A DNA stretch of 36,854 bases from Phormidesmis priestleyi BC1401 (GTDB taxonomy: Bacteria > Cyanobacteriota > Cyanobacteriia > Leptolyngbyales > Leptolyngbyaceae): assembly GCF_001650195.1 (NCBI RefSeq), contig NZ_LXYR01000049.1:1-36854 (forward strand), given 5' to 3'. A model generated the notes under the pieces. It had not been told where the DNA came from. It saw only the letters and a program-made list of their open reading frames with translations, and ran no database searches. The number at the start of each line of letters is the position of its first letter. Positions within the stretch are counted from its first letter, which is position 1. Positions 7,902-17,495 of this stretch are shown one piece after another. The position numbers and the translations under genes are program-made.

Positions 7902-8501
7902 ATGGCAGTTACACAGCCCCCTTTACCTTTTGCTAAGGATGCTCTTGAGCCTTATGGCATGAAAGCAGAGACGTTTGATTATCACTACGGCAAGCACCAC
8001 GCGGCTTATGTGACCAACCTCAACAACCTGATCAAAGACACTGAGCTTGACAGCAAACCCCTCGAAGAAATCATTACCTCGTCGTTTAAAGATTCTTCTA
8101 AAGTTGGGGTCTTTAACAACGCGGCTCAAGTCTGGAACCACAGTTTCTTCTGGAACTGCCTCAAAGCAGGTGGTGGCGGCGCTCCAACAGGCGAACTCGC
8201 TGAACGAATCACCAAAGATTTCGGCAGCTATGACAAGTTTAGAGAAGAGTTTAAGGCAGCCGCAGCGACTCAATTTGGCAGCGGTTGGGCGTGGCTTGTC
8301 GATGACGGTGGCACCCTTAAAGTCGTCAAAACCCCCAACGCAGAGAACCCTCTCGCTCACGGGCAAAAAGCGCTCCTCACTCTCGACGTGTGGGAACACG
8401 CTTACTACATCGACTTTAAAAATGCCCGTCCTTCGTTTATTGACAACTTCCTAGACAAGCTCGTCAACTGGGATTTTGTTGCCCATAATCTCGCAGCTTA
8501 A
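7902..8501 (+). CDS. sodB: Iron superoxide dismutase
   Basis: 199 residues, normal length for the Fe/Mn family. It converts superoxide to oxygen and hydrogen peroxide in the cytosol. The metal ligands are visible: His28 (FDYHYGKHH), His80 (WNHSFFW), Asp162 and His166 (DVWEHAYY). The Fe-type signature residues [13 protein letters not shown] and GSGWAWL argue for iron rather than manganese. No signal peptide is present. The ATG at 7902 is preceded by AGAGGAC at suitable spacing. It appears monocistronic: a MITE-like element and a strong terminator lie downstream. Confidence 0.97.
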   Translation: MAVTQPPLPFAKDALEPYGMKAETFDYHYGKHHAAYVTNLNNLIKDTELDSKPLEEIITSSFKDSSKVGVFNNAAQVWNHSFFWNCLKAGGGGAPTGELAERITKDFGSYDKFREEFKAAAATQFGSGWAWLVDDGGTLKVVKTPNAENPLAHGQKALLTLDVWEHAYYIDFKNARPSFIDNFLDKLVNWDFVAHNLAA

Positions 8502-8519
8502 TTCAGCCACGCCAGTATT

Positions 8520-8692
8520 TAGGATTGTGGGTTCAATAAAACCGGATTCTCCCTTACCCCAACCCTCTCCCTCAGGAGAGGGAGCCAGAGTCTAGTTCTC
8601 CTTCTCCTTGGGGAGAAGGGGTTAGGGGATGAGGGCAAAATACGGAGCCGTAGATCGACCATTTTTCTACATCATTTAATCCACAATCACTA
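8520..8692. mobile_element. MITE-like palindromic element downstream of sodB
   Basis: The left end reads TAGGATTGTGGGTTCAAT and the right end, on the opposite strand, TAGTGATTGTGGATTAAAT, an imperfect terminal inverted repeat. The core contains CTCTCCCTCAGGAGAG and CTTCTCCTTGGGGAGAAG palindromes like those of the elements at 4492-4729 and 33418-33596. Flanking octamers are similar but not identical (CCAGTATT, GGATATTT), so a target duplication is not proved. No coding capacity. Confidence 0.6.
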
Positions 8693-8702
8693 GGATATTT
8701 AG

Positions 8703-8734
8703 ACAGTCACGATCGCTTCGTGGCTGTTTTTTTT
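8703..8734 (+). terminator. Rho-independent terminator downstream of sodB
   Basis: ACAGTCACGA (8703-8712) pairs with TCGTGGCTGT (8718-8727) through ten pairs including one G-U, with loop TCGCT, followed by a run of eight T (8727-8734). It is placed to end sodB transcription beyond the palindromic element. Confidence 0.85.
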
Positions 8735-8817
8735 AGCAACTCGTGCTAGATAACACCCATAAATCCGGCGAGTACGATAGGGTGATTGTGTAAAAATCCC
8801 ACTATCTTGAGTCCCTC

Positions 8818-9024
8818 ATGGACAGCAACGAACTTGCTCACTATATAGAAGCTACCGATGGCATCTCAAAACCCTGGCTTTTGGCGCAACTCAGGCTGAT
8901 CAAATTAAAAGAGCGGCAAATCACCCTCTCGCCCGAAGAATTTGAAACTGCCCTGGCAGACATTCATCAAGACTTGATGAGCCTGGGCAACTGGTGGGTC
9001 GGTCTCGAAGACGAGGTATTTTAA
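8818..9024 (+). CDS. Small conserved cyanobacterial-type protein of unknown function, upstream of ppk1
   Basis: 68 residues from the ATG at 8818. Predicted largely helical, with no signal peptide, no cysteine and no metal motif; the sequence ends in the acidic segment WWVGLEDEVF. Composition and length resemble small uncharacterised proteins found in many cyanobacteria, but I cannot name a family. It ends five bases before the likely ppk1 start, so the two are probably co-transcribed, suggesting a role connected with polyphosphate or simple co-expression (inference). Confidence 0.75.
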   Translation: MDSNELAHYIEATDGISKPWLLAQLRLIKLKERQITLSPEEFETALADIHQDLMSLGNWWVGLEDEVF

Positions 9025-9029
9025 GTCTT

Positions 9030-11192
9030 ATGCGTCGTCGTAAAAAAGCTCCCGAAGACATCAATCTCAGCGATCCGCAATACTACTTTAGCCGTGAGAT
9101 GAGTTGGCTAGAGTTTAACAATCGAGTGTTGCATGAGGCATTTGACCCCCGCACTCCATTGTTAGAGCGGCTTAAATTTATGGCAATTTATAGCTCTAAC
9201 CTTGATGAATATTTCATGGTGAGAGTGGCAGCGCTCAAAGAACAGGTCGAAGCACAAGTCAGCAAACTCAGTGCCGATGGACGCGCCCCTAAAGAGCATT
9301 TAGAGATGATCTATCAACGGCTGCACCCCATGATCGAAAAGCAGCATCGCCATTTTGAGCAAGCGTTGCGCCCTCAGTTAACGGCTCAAGGTATCTACCT
9401 GCTCGACTATATTGACCTCAATCAAGAGCAACGCACCTACCTGCAAACCTACTTTGAGGAGCAGGTGTTTCCGGTGCTGACCCCATTGGCGATCGACCCT
9501 AGCCATCCCTTTCCCTATATCTCAAGTCTCAGCTTAAATTTGGCGGTCGTCGTCAAAGACGGCGTTACAGACGAAGAATTATTTGCCAGGGTGAAGGTGC
9601 CCAAGGTGCTGCCTCGATTTATTCAGATTCCGATCGAGACTCAAGATTCGCCCTCCTCAGTTCCAAATCGCCCTCCTTTGTGGGTGGGTGTGCCTTTAGA
9701 GCAAGTCATCGCCCACAATTTAGATCCGCTGTTTCCAGGAATGAAGATCCAGGAATATTATCCGTTTCGCATCACCCGCAACGCCGATCTCGATCTAGAA
9801 GAAGACGAAGCCGAAGACTTGATGTTGGCGATTGAGCAAGAGTTGCGAAAACGTCGCTTTGGGGGTTCCGTTGTTCGCATTGAGCTTCAGCCTTCGATGC
9901 CCGAAGGTCTCCGCGCAATGTTGATGAATGAAATGGGCTTAACCGCCAGTGATGTCTATGAAGTCGAAGGATTGCTCTGTCTGGGAGACCTCTTCAGCCT
10001 GACCGACTTGCCCGCACCCGAACTCAAAGATCCGCCCTGGAGTCCGGTGACACCGCCCCGACTCAAGCGAGTTAATGAGACCGATATCGAAGACCTAGCC
10101 GACAGCGAAGAAGACTTTTTCTCGGTGATTCGCAAACAAGACTTGCTGGTGCATCATCCTTACTATTCATTTTCGCGGAGTGTACAGCGATTTATCACCG
10201 AAGCTGCTCACGACCCCAATGTATTGGCGATCAAAATGACGCTCTATCGGACATCGGGAGACTCTCCGATCGTCAGTGCCCTGATCGCGGCGGCTGGAAA
10301 CGGCAAGCAAGTTGCAGCCCTCGTCGAGCTTAAAGCTCGATTTGATGAAGAAAACAATATTCTTTGGGCAAGAAAGCTAGAGAGTGCCGGGGTACACGTC
10401 GTTTACGGGCTGGTCGGACTCAAAACCCACACCAAACTCGTGTTAGTCGTGCGCCGCGAAGAGGGAAAGATTCGTCGCTATGTTCACATCGGCACCGGAA
10501 ACTACAATCCCAAAACCGCCCGACTCTACACCGACTTGGGGATGTTTAGCTGTCAGAACGATCTCGGTGCTGACCTGACCGAGTTGTTCAACTACCTCAC
10601 GGGCTATTCACGTCAGCAGTCTTATCGCACATTAGTCATTGCTCCGGTCAACTTGCGCGATCGCCTCCTTACTCTGATCCATCGCGAAATTGAGCATCAG
10701 CGCAACGGAGGTCACGGGCGCATCGTTGCTAAGATGAATGCCCTTGTCGATCCGCGACTGATCGCCGCCCTTTATGAAGCGTCTCAAGCAGGGGTCTCGA
10801 TCGATCTGATTGTGCGCGGCATCTGCTGTTTGCGCCCCGGTGTCAAAGAGGTGAGCGAAAACATTCGCGTGGTCAGCATCGTTGGGCGATTTCTGGAACA
10901 TTCTCGAATTTTTTACTTCCATAACAACGGCGAGGAAGAAATTCTCATGGGCAGCGCAGACTGGATGCCGCGAAACCTCGATCGTCGCGTCGAGGCGGTG
11001 GTTCCGATCGCAGACCCTGACCTCAAAAAAGACCTAGAGGAGATTCTCGGCATCATGCTGGCAGACAACCGCAACGCGTGGGATTTGCAGCCCGACGGGC
11101 GCTATGTTCAGCGTCGCCCCACCAACGGCAGCCCAGAACAAAGCTCACAAAAAATCTTTATGGAGCTAGCGCAGCAGGCAAACGCTACATGA
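9030..11192 (+). CDS. ppk1: Polyphosphate kinase 1
   Basis: 720 residues from the ATG at 9030; an in-frame GTG at 8994 would overlap the upstream gene and add only a basic stretch, so I prefer the ATG. The enzyme reversibly transfers the terminal phosphate of ATP to polyphosphate. The N-terminal domain has REMSWLEFNNRVLHEA and SSNLDEYFMVR. The catalytic core holds IKMTLYRTSGDSPIV, the probable phospho-acceptor His467 in LKTHTKLV, and the second conserved His486 in HIGTGNYNPKTARLYTD. Full length, no disruption. It follows the 68-aa gene closely; a terminator-like hairpin lies downstream at 11274-11315. No Pho box was recognised. Confidence 0.97.
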   Translation: MRRRKKAPEDINLSDPQYYFSREMSWLEFNNRVLHEAFDPRTPLLERLKFMAIYSSNLDEYFMVRVAALKEQVEAQVSKLSADGRAPKEHLEMIYQRLHPMIEKQHRHFEQALRPQLTAQGIYLLDYIDLNQEQRTYLQTYFEEQVFPVLTPLAIDPSHPFPYISSLSLNLAVVVKDGVTDEELFARVKVPKVLPRFIQIPIETQDSPSSVPNRPPLWVGVPLEQVIAHNLDPLFPGMKIQEYYPFRITRNADLDLEEDEAEDLMLAIEQELRKRRFGGSVVRIELQPSMPEGLRAMLMNEMGLTASDVYEVEGLLCLGDLFSLTDLPAPELKDPPWSPVTPPRLKRVNETDIEDLADSEEDFFSVIRKQDLLVHHPYYSFSRSVQRFITEAAHDPNVLAIKMTLYRTSGDSPIVSALIAAAGNGKQVAALVELKARFDEENNILWARKLESAGVHVVYGLVGLKTHTKLVLVVRREEGKIRRYVHIGTGNYNPKTARLYTDLGMFSCQNDLGADLTELFNYLTGYSRQQSYRTLVIAPVNLRDRLLTLIHREIEHQRNGGHGRIVAKMNALVDPRLIAALYEASQAGVSIDLIVRGICCLRPGVKEVSENIRVVSIVGRFLEHSRIFYFHNNGEEEILMGSADWMPRNLDRRVEAVVPIADPDLKKDLEEILGIMLADNRNAWDLQPDGRYVQRRPTNGSPEQSSQKIFMELAQQANAT

Positions 11193-11623
11193 AGGGTCGG
11201 GAGTCATAGGTCAGGAGAGAGAAAAGCCCTTACGTTTGACCACTGAACTAAAGAAAACTTGGTTGGAAGTGAACAATCGGCGATCGGCAATTAATTCCGG
11301 ATTGCCGATTGTTTTATTTACGATCTTTATTCCTACAATATCTTTTGTTTAACTCACCTATCCTCTAGCCAGACTCAATATTCTTAATCAACAAAATCGT
11401 TCACGATAGCGCTTTTGTACACCCCTGTTCCTTCCGTAAAGGCACGGATATTAGGTTAAAAAAAGCTGAATTTCCGGCTTGTAAACAAAAAATAACAACC
11501 CTACTTGAAAAAACAATCAAAAAAGTCGATCTTTCTTGAAAAAGATGTGAACGATGGTCGAAAAGTAAGCTAAAGTTGGATTCAAATTTTTGAATAATAA
11601 CTAGCAACCTTGCCCCAACTCTA
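11193..11623. other. Intergenic region between ppk1 and sigma factor gene
   Basis: 431 bp. The first part holds a terminator-like hairpin (11274-11315). The second part, from about 11330, is AT-rich and should contain the sigma-gene promoter; no convincing -10/-35 pair could be fixed. A short dyad, ATCTTT...AAAGAT, lies near 11529-11545. No coding sequence seen. Confidence 0.5.
11274..11319 (+). terminator. Terminator-like hairpin after ppk1
   Basis: CAATCGGC (11274-11281) pairs with GCCGATTG (11304-11311), and an alternative inner pairing GGCAAT/ATTGCC exists. TTTTATTTA follows directly. The T tract is interrupted, so strength is uncertain. Confidence 0.6.
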
Positions 11624-12613
11624 ATGACAACTAAAGTTCCTACCACCCCCTCTCTTGCTGACTCAGTTCCTGTTGATATTGACATCGATCCGATCGAACT
11701 AGAAGCGTTAGACAACGAAGATCTCAGTCCTGAAACTCTGGCGCGATCGGTGAAAGGAAAAACCAGCGATTATCTCGGTCTTACTGATGACTCAGTTGGC
11801 ATGTTTTTGCGAGAAATGGCACGCTATCCCCTGCTGACTCAACCCCAAGAGATTGAACTTGCTAGAGAGATCGCCAAAGGAGGTGCTCAGGGTGAGAAGG
11901 CAAAGCGCAAATTAGTCCGCGCCAACCTTCGTTTAGTTGTTTCTATTGCTAAAAAATATTTAAATCGTGGGGTGCCCTTTCTTGATTTGATCCAAGAAGG
12001 CGCAATGGGGCTGATGAGAGCCGCCGAAAAGTTTGATTATGAGCGAGGCTACAAATTCTCGACCTATGCATATTGGTGGATTCGCCAAGGCATTACCCGC
12101 GCGATCGCGTCTCAGTCAAGAACGGTTCGCCTCCCAGTTCACATGGTCGAAAAACTCAATCAAGTTCGCAAAGTGCGGCAAACGCTCACCCAAACTTTTG
12201 GACGGAAGCCTACTAAGCAAGAACTTGCTGGGGCGCTAGATATGGATGAAGACAAGCTAGAGCAGGTGTTAGATGTGAGCCAGCGCACATTGTCGCTTCA
12301 TGCGTGGGTTGGGCGCGACGAAGACACTGAGCTAATGCAGCTCATTCAAGACGCAGATAACATCGCACCCAATCAGTCACTCGATCACAACCTGCTCTGC
12401 GATCGCCTCAATTCGGTCTTAGACCATCTGAGCGATCGAGAGCGAGAGATCATTAAGCTGCGGTTTGGCTTAACCGATGGGCAGCACTACACGCTGACTG
12501 AGATTGGTGAACGCTATCAGCTTTCTCGTGAGCGAGTGCGACAGATTCAGGCTAAGGCGATGAGAAAACTGCGCCATCCTCGCCGTCAAGCCCTACTAAA
12601 AGACTGGATGTAA
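11624..12613 (+). CDS. Group 2 RNA polymerase sigma factor of the RpoD/SigA family
   Basis: 329 residues, shorter than the primary SigA and lacking its long N-terminal extension, hence group 2 (SigB/C/D/E-like). Region 1.2 is [17 protein letters not shown]. Region 2 contains [25 protein letters not shown] and the DNA-melting and -10 recognition segment [15 protein letters not shown]. Region 3 is near [14 protein letters not shown]. Region 4 has [13 protein letters not shown] and the helix-turn-helix [19 protein letters not shown]. Such factors direct stress, carbon/nitrogen or dark responses in cyanobacteria. The start ATG at 11624 follows an AT-rich leader. I do not assign the subgroup letter. 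Confidence 0.95.
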   Translation: MTTKVPTTPSLADSVPVDIDIDPIELEALDNEDLSPETLARSVKGKTSDYLGLTDDSVGMFLREMARYPLLTQPQEIELAREIAKGGAQGEKAKRKLVRANLRLVVSIAKKYLNRGVPFLDLIQEGAMGLMRAAEKFDYERGYKFSTYAYWWIRQGITRAIASQSRTVRLPVHMVEKLNQVRKVRQTLTQTFGRKPTKQELAGALDMDEDKLEQVLDVSQRTLSLHAWVGRDEDTELMQLIQDADNIAPNQSLDHNLLCDRLNSVLDHLSDREREIIKLRFGLTDGQHYTLTEIGERYQLSRERVRQIQAKAMRKLRHPRRQALLKDWM

Positions 12614-12738
12614 AAATTTTGCCTGAATCTGGCAATCATTTGCGCTTAATAGACTTGGCTAATCCTTGCGATAGAGGACGCAATATGTAGAAACCGCTAC
12701 ATTAACGCTAAGTATTAAACAGTTTGCGTCAGGTATCA

Positions 12739-13146
12739 ATGCTGTCTTGTGAGCCTCAAGTGTTGCGTGTATTAGTTGTTGATGATCATGAACTAACTCG
12801 TGTAAGCCTCAAGCTTGCGTTACAGCGGCAAGCGGGGCTGGAGCTAGTGGGGTTGGCGAGCAATGGGCAAGAAGCGATCGAGATGGCAGATCGTCATTTG
12901 CCCGATGTGATTATCATCGACCTACAAATGCCAATCATGGATGGGTTGAGTGCATCCACTCAAATTAAAAGTGATCATCCAAATATCAAAATATTGGCTT
13001 ACTCGTCCCTAGAAGACCCTCAAACTGAGGTAATGCTTCAAACGGCGAAGGTGGATGCTTTTTGTAAAAAAGACGTGGCTCTTCAAGACCTTGTGAAGGT
13101 CATCAATCGATTAGGTCAGCGTCCAGCAGCGAATGATGCCTGTTGA
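12739..13146 (+). CDS. Stand-alone response regulator receiver protein
   Basis: 135 residues from the ATG at 12739, preceded by CAGG; a TTG at 12724 in frame would add five residues. It is a single CheY-like receiver domain: acidic pair Asp15-Asp16 (LVVDDHE), phospho-acceptor Asp61 (IIIDLQMP), the usual Ser near AYSS, and Lys in FCKKD. There is no DNA-binding or enzymatic output domain, so it would act by protein contact. It may follow the sigma gene in the same transcript (about 125 bp gap), but no histidine kinase lies nearby. An inverted repeat overlaps its stop codon. Confidence 0.92.
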   Translation: MLSCEPQVLRVLVVDDHELTRVSLKLALQRQAGLELVGLASNGQEAIEMADRHLPDVIIIDLQMPIMDGLSASTQIKSDHPNIKILAYSSLEDPQTEVMLQTAKVDAFCKKDVALQDLVKVINRLGQRPAANDAC

Positions 13147-13164
13147 GGTTAATCTCTAACAGGC
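13138..13164 (+). terminator. Hairpin overlapping the response-regulator stop codon
   Basis: GCCTGTTGAG (13138-13147) pairs with CTC(T)AACAGGC (13154-13164) around loop GTTAAT with one bulge. It includes the TGA stop. There is no long T run, so it may be an intrinsic terminator of reduced strength or an mRNA 3' stabiliser. Confidence 0.45.
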
Positions 13165-13319
13165 AGTTGTTCATAAACAGAGTAACGAGCAAAAGAGTTC
13201 GTCTGTTGCCCATACATTTTGTAGCACTACGAAATTACATTAGGATGCTGGGTTGCGGTCGAAGCAACAAGGAACCTAAGCCCCTTGTTCTAAAGTAGCT
13301 GCGTAGTGCTATGGCAATC

Positions 13320-13739
13320 CTATTTCGGAGTAATCGATAGAGTGTAGGGGTTGCGACCCTGAGCACGATCTCCGACGTAAACAGAATAGTTGCCTTTACT
13401 CCAGCGTCCCGGAATTTCAATTTTGCCGCCCGACAGACTATCTGCCTGCACACAGACGGTTTGCCCCTGCTCACCATTAATCAGCAGCGTCGGTTGACCA
13501 GCACCCTGTAGTTTGAAGCGAAGGTTGCTATCTGCGGTCACTTGAATCGTATGGTTAGGGCTGCTAGCAATAAATCCTGCACAGCCTGGATCTTTAACCG
13601 ATCCACCAGATGTGCCATTCAGCGTCACGGCTGGAGAATTTGGAGCGATCGCCACGGTTTGACTAGATGCAAGCCCTGCTAATGCAAGAACAGCCGCGAT
13701 CGTAGTCGGCACGACTGACCAACGTAAGTATGATTTCAT
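13320..13739 (-). CDS. Small secreted protein of unknown function
   Basis: 139 residues from the ATG at 13739, chosen because AAGGGGGTG lies at ideal spacing upstream; an open extension to 13772 is less likely. The N-terminus MKSYLRWSV...ALAGLASSQTVA is a signal peptide (cleavage probably near the Ala-Ser-Ser region). The mature part is rich in Gly, Ser and Thr with alternating hydrophobic residues, suggesting a beta-sandwich. Two cysteines (PGCAGF and QTVCVQ) could form a disulfide in the periplasm or outside. The C-terminus (GNYSVYVGDRAQGRNPYTLSI) resembles the last strands of pre-peptidase C-terminal-like domains, which is only suggestive. Confidence 0.8.
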   Translation of the reverse strand: MKSYLRWSVVPTTIAAVLALAGLASSQTVAIAPNSPAVTLNGTSGGSVKDPGCAGFIASSPNHTIQVTADSNLRFKLQGAGQPTLLINGEQGQTVCVQADSLSGGKIEIPGRWSKGNYSVYVGDRAQGRNPYTLSITPK

Positions 13740-13861
13740 CGAGTTCACCCCCTTAAGCTTGTAATACCTCATAGTTTTAGTATTACAGGGACGAAATAGA
13801 CTGAACTAAGGATTGTTACTCTTCTTGAAGTGGCACTCATTTTTAGGGATGGGCGCTCATC

Positions 13862-15730
13862 CTAGCCTGATGTTCGATAGCGATCGAGCAACTCCGACAG
13901 ATAATCATATCCGTCTACGCCGATCGCTTCAAGAATAGAAGGGCGCTGTCCTTGCAGCACGGTTTGAAAGGAGTCTCCCAATCGCCCTTGCAAAATGGTG
14001 AGCAACCCTGCGGTCTGTTTCCAGTCGTTGGAACCCAGTTGTTCAAGCTTATACATCGCCAGAGAGCCAGATAAAACCGCCTTATCGTAGTTCTCTAGTT
14101 GATAGAATGCCTCAGCAAAGTGAGCCAGGTTGATTGCCTGAATGTATAAATCGCCTGAAAACTCAGACAGTCGGATGCCGCTCTCCAAAAATTTCAGCGC
14201 TTTCTCCGGTTCGCCCAGAATCACGTAAGCACTTCCCAGACTGGTGTAACACAGGGCTTTGCTTTGCCCATCGCCTAATTTTTCTGAAAGATCTAGCCCT
14301 TGCTCAAGATAGGAGATCGCCGCTTCATAAACCTCTGGTGCCGATTCGAGCTGCTGCGCCTGAAAGACTTCGCCATAGCCTAAGTTTGCCAGGGCGTTTG
14401 CTTCTCCCATGCGATCGCCGCTCTGCCGACTTAAAATCAATGCCCGTTGACTATAGCTAATGGCTTCTGCATAGGCTTTTTCAGTGACGGCAATGCGGCT
14501 GAGATGGTTTAGATTTGCAATCTCACAGGGACGATCGCCCGCCTCTTGAGCAATTTCTCTAGCAGCGGAGTGCATCTCTTTTGCCAAATCGAGCGTCCCT
14601 TGAACTCGCTGCGCTGACCCCAACAAGGTCAGAATCCGCGCTTTTTCTTGCGTCCCCTCCGCCTGTTTGAGCGGCTCACTCAGATAGCTCATCGCATTGC
14701 GAAAATAGCCGCCTGTAAACGAAGCAAACACAGTGCCATAAAGCGGAAAATAGTCGCGCTGAGAAAAGACTCGTAGCCCTTGCAGCGTGATGCGGAATGA
14801 AGCCTCTGTGTAGCGATCGCGGTTGAGAGAATTTAGCGAGGTCGATCGACTAAAGCCATTTGCCAACTGCGACCAAATCACGCCAAACGTCAGAAAAATC
14901 GTGATCGAAAGTTTCGCCCCGGCTTTAGAGTTGTAGACCAGATTTTCTGCCCAACTCACTAGCCCATGCTCGATCGCTTGCAGCACGATCGCCAGCTCGA
15001 CCCAAGCAGCCAGCGTCATCTCAGTCTGATTTGCCGCCCAGTCGCTTCCAGACTGCTGCTGATGAAGCGCTTGAAACAGAGATTTTGGCACCGCTCCGAT
15101 CGGCTGCTTTGCCCACGATGCCCAGGGGTTGCTCTGCCCTGACGACCCTTCAAAGCCCAGTTGATCGGGGTCATAAATCCAGCTCACCAAATGATCCTGG
15201 AGGTTGCGCCAAGAATCTAGCCCGCGAGAAATGCCCTCCGCAAGCTGCCCCATGTCTTCTTTTGTAGCGGGGTCAGAAATCGACTGCTGACGCAGTGTGG
15301 CGGCTAACTGTTTAAGCTGGTCAGACGTGAGATTTTGGGGATTATTAGGGTCAGTGAATTTGAGAAAAGCCAGCAACCGTTGCGCCGATTCTGCCTGAGT
15401 GATCTGATGCAGCGCGGTGACGATCGCTTCTCGTGAGCGATTCTGAGTTTGCCAGCGATTCCATTCGCCTTGAATCGTCTGCAACGCCCTCAGCGAACGA
15501 GTCGCCCTCGCTTGTTTTGCCTCATTGGTGCGATCGTCCGCCTGTTTCTGTGTCGTGGTGAAGCGATCGCGCAAACATTGCTCAAACTCTTCTCCGGTGC
15601 CTGGTTCGGCTTCTTGCAAAAGCATCTGATAGACCTGCTCTTTAGAGCGAATATTGCCCTTGAGCGTGAGTTGCACAATCTGATCGATGAGTTCTAAATA
15701 GCGATCGTGAAGCGGAGAGATCTCAGACAT
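13862..15730 (-). CDS. Tetratricopeptide-repeat protein of unknown function
   Basis: 622 residues from the ATG at 15730. The first 160 residues are helical with many Gln and Glu. A middle region (about 230-310) contains a mildly hydrophobic stretch (AKLSITIFLTFGVIWSQLANG) that may be buried or membrane-associated. Residues about 360-590 consist of successive TPR units of the LGN/Rapsyn-like 40-residue type, e.g. EANALANLGYGEVFQAQ, ALCYTSLGSAYVILGEPEKALKFLE and YIQAINLAHFAEAFYQLENYDKA. TPRs are protein-binding scaffolds; no catalytic domain is seen. It is followed downstream by the small secreted gene on the same strand, about 120 bp away. Confidence 0.88.
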   Translation of the reverse strand: MSEISPLHDRYLELIDQIVQLTLKGNIRSKEQVYQMLLQEAEPGTGEEFEQCLRDRFTTTQKQADDRTNEAKQARATRSLRALQTIQGEWNRWQTQNRSREAIVTALHQITQAESAQRLLAFLKFTDPNNPQNLTSDQLKQLAATLRQQSISDPATKEDMGQLAEGISRGLDSWRNLQDHLVSWIYDPDQLGFEGSSGQSNPWASWAKQPIGAVPKSLFQALHQQQSGSDWAANQTEMTLAAWVELAIVLQAIEHGLVSWAENLVYNSKAGAKLSITIFLTFGVIWSQLANGFSRSTSLNSLNRDRYTEASFRITLQGLRVFSQRDYFPLYGTVFASFTGGYFRNAMSYLSEPLKQAEGTQEKARILTLLGSAQRVQGTLDLAKEMHSAAREIAQEAGDRPCEIANLNHLSRIAVTEKAYAEAISYSQRALILSRQSGDRMGEANALANLGYGEVFQAQQLESAPEVYEAAISYLEQGLDLSEKLGDGQSKALCYTSLGSAYVILGEPEKALKFLESGIRLSEFSGDLYIQAINLAHFAEAFYQLENYDKAVLSGSLAMYKLEQLGSNDWKQTAGLLTILQGRLGDSFQTVLQGQRPSILEAIGVDGYDYLSELLDRYRTSG

Positions 15731-15820
15731 GGATGCAGATTCAACACTAGAGAAGGTGGGCTAACGAAGGAAAATTAGAGTTGAATGCTTCTAATCATAA
15801 AAGCAACTTGCAAAAATCAC

Positions 15821-15851
15821 CTTAAAAAATAAAGGCGCAACTGCTTGCGCC
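15821..15851 (-). terminator. Rho-independent terminator of the ndhAIGE block
   Basis: On the minus strand GGCGCAA pairs with TTGCGCC around loop GCAG (15834-15851), followed by TTTATTTTTTAAG. It lies 34 bp after the ndhE stop and is the natural end of the NDH-1 operon. Confidence 0.85.
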
Positions 15852-15884
15852 CTCAACCTTCAGATTTTCTGGCTTACCCAAAAA

Positions 15885-16190
15885 CTACCACTTGAGCAAA
15901 TTGAACTGCTCCATGTCCACGGTGTCGCGGTTGCGGTAAATGGCAAGCACGATCGCCAGACCGACCGCCGCTTCTGCCGCCGCGATCGTGATCACAAAAA
16001 TGGTGAAAATCTGTCCTTTGATCGTCTGCGGATCAAGATAGTTAGAAAACGCCATCAGATTTAAGTTGACCGCGTTGAGCATTAGCTCGATCGACATCAG
16101 CACTCGCACCGCATTTCGGCTTGTGATCAACCCATAAATGCCAATGCAAAACAACGCGGCAGCAATAAGCAAAAAGTATTGGAGTTGCAT
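15885..16190 (-). CDS. ndhE: NAD(P)H-quinone oxidoreductase subunit 4L (NdhE)
   Basis: 101 residues, the standard NuoK/NdhE length, with three hydrophobic helices. It is a small membrane subunit of the cyanobacterial NDH-1 proton-pumping complex, which takes electrons from ferredoxin to plastoquinone in respiration and cyclic electron flow. Family features seen: the N-terminal [18 protein letters not shown], the conserved Glu in the middle helix ([12 protein letters not shown]) and the C-terminal [18 protein letters not shown]. It starts ten bases after ndhG and is the last gene of the block, ahead of a strong terminator. Confidence 0.97.
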   Translation of the reverse strand: MQLQYFLLIAAALFCIGIYGLITSRNAVRVLMSIELMLNAVNLNLMAFSNYLDPQTIKGQIFTIFVITIAAAEAAVGLAIVLAIYRNRDTVDMEQFNLLKW

Positions 16191-16200
16191 AAGTCTCAGA

Positions 16201-16815
16201 TTATTGAATGGTGCTATCGCTACGACCTGTGGTGATTAGCTCACGCGGACGTTCGGGCAAAGTGAGCGCTTCGGTTTCACCAGGAGTCAGATCCTCTTCT
16301 GGCAGAAACTCGCGACGGGCAAGCACGATCGCGCCCACCAGCGCCATCAGCAGCAAAATCGAAGCCAGCTCAAAGGGCAGCAAGAAATCACTGAAGAAGT
16401 GCAGACCGATGCGGACGATCGAGGAATCTCCGCTAGCAACCTCGGTCGAAATCGCCCAAGGAGTCGTCACCACCATTGTTCCCAGTAGGGCAAAAATGCC
16501 AAAACATACTGCTGCCGTTGCCACTTGGCGAATCCAGATTCTCGGCACCACCTTAAAATCTTCGCGCTTGTTGACCAACATAATGGCAAACAAAATCAGA
16601 ACGTTGACCGCTCCCACGTAGATTAAGACTTGAGCAAACGCCACAAAGTCGGCATTCAACAATAAATACAGCCCAGCGATGCTGATAAACACGCCGCCCA
16701 GCAAAAACGCTGAGTAGACGATGTTCTTTAGCAGCACGACTCCCAGTGCAGACCCCAGCATCATCAATGCCAGCACCCCCAATGAGACGATTTGAACTCC
16801 TTCCGCTAAATTCAC
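16201..16815 (-). CDS. ndhG: NAD(P)H-quinone oxidoreductase subunit 6 (NdhG)
   Basis: 204 residues with five hydrophobic helices, a NuoJ/NdhG membrane subunit of NDH-1. The start is GTG at 16815, supported by AAGGAG at good spacing. Family features include [49 protein letters not shown] (with its conserved Tyr-Val-Gly-Ala-Val-Asn) and [17 protein letters not shown] near the end. The C-terminal 35 residues are polar and variable. It lies between ndhI (64 bp upstream) and ndhE (10 bp downstream). Confidence 0.97.
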   Translation of the reverse strand: MNLAEGVQIVSLGVLALMMLGSALGVVLLKNIVYSAFLLGGVFISIAGLYLLLNADFVAFAQVLIYVGAVNVLILFAIMLVNKREDFKVVPRIWIRQVATAAVCFGIFALLGTMVVTTPWAISTEVASGDSSIVRIGLHFFSDFLLPFELASILLLMALVGAIVLARREFLPEEDLTPGETEALTLPERPRELITTGRSDSTIQ

Positions 16816-16879
16816 GCTCTTAACTCCTTGTGGTATGGACGCGGCTCAATTCGACGCGATACACACGTCGCACAAACCC

Positions 16880-17467
16880 CTATTTTTTGGCTTCTTTGTC
16901 TAAAATCTCTTCTGGACGCAGCCCAGCCCGACGAGACCCCGCAGGTAGATCGTGGGGATCAAAAACACCTTTGGGCAGGTAAGCAAACTCTCGCAAAGGA
17001 GTCACCATTGGGTCTTGAGTCACTTTATAAGGCAGACGACCCAGCGCCACGCTGTCATAATTTAACTCGTGGCGATCGTAGGTTGACAGCTCATATTCTT
17101 CGGTCATCGACAAACAGTTTGTCGGACAATATTCGACGCAGTTACCGCAAAAAATGCAGACTCCAAAGTCGATACTGTAGTGCTTAAGCTGCTTTTTCTT
17201 GCTTTCTTTGTTGAATTCCCAATCGACCACAGGCAGGTTAATCGGGCAGACTCGCACACAGACTTCGCAGGAAATGCACTTATCAAACTCGAAGTGAATC
17301 CGCCCTCGAAACCGCTCTGACAGAATCAGCTTTTCGTAGGGATATTGAACGGTGATCGGGCGACGGCGCATGTGATCAAAGGTGACAGACAGCCCTTGAC
17401 CGATATATTTACCCGCCTGGAACGCCTCTTTGGTATAGTCGCCCACTTGCTTAAGAAACTTGAGCAT
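16880..17467 (-). CDS. ndhI: NAD(P)H-quinone oxidoreductase subunit I (NdhI), 2x[4Fe-4S] ferredoxin-like
   Basis: 195 residues from the ATG at 17467, preceded by GGAG; an upstream extension to 17506 overlaps the end of ndhA and is unlikely. It carries two classic [4Fe-4S] motifs, [13 protein letters not shown] and [13 protein letters not shown], which hand electrons from the donor side towards the quinone site. It is a peripheral-arm subunit at the membrane interface. The C-terminal tail after [15 protein letters not shown] is the usual variable extension. It is placed 28 bp after ndhA. Confidence 0.97.
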   Translation of the reverse strand: MLKFLKQVGDYTKEAFQAGKYIGQGLSVTFDHMRRRPITVQYPYEKLILSERFRGRIHFEFDKCISCEVCVRVCPINLPVVDWEFNKESKKKQLKHYSIDFGVCIFCGNCVEYCPTNCLSMTEEYELSTYDRHELNYDSVALGRLPYKVTQDPMVTPLREFAYLPKGVFDPHDLPAGSRRAGLRPEEILDKEAKK

Positions 17468-17495
17468 TCGTGTTCTCCAAAAAATGAGAGTAGGG

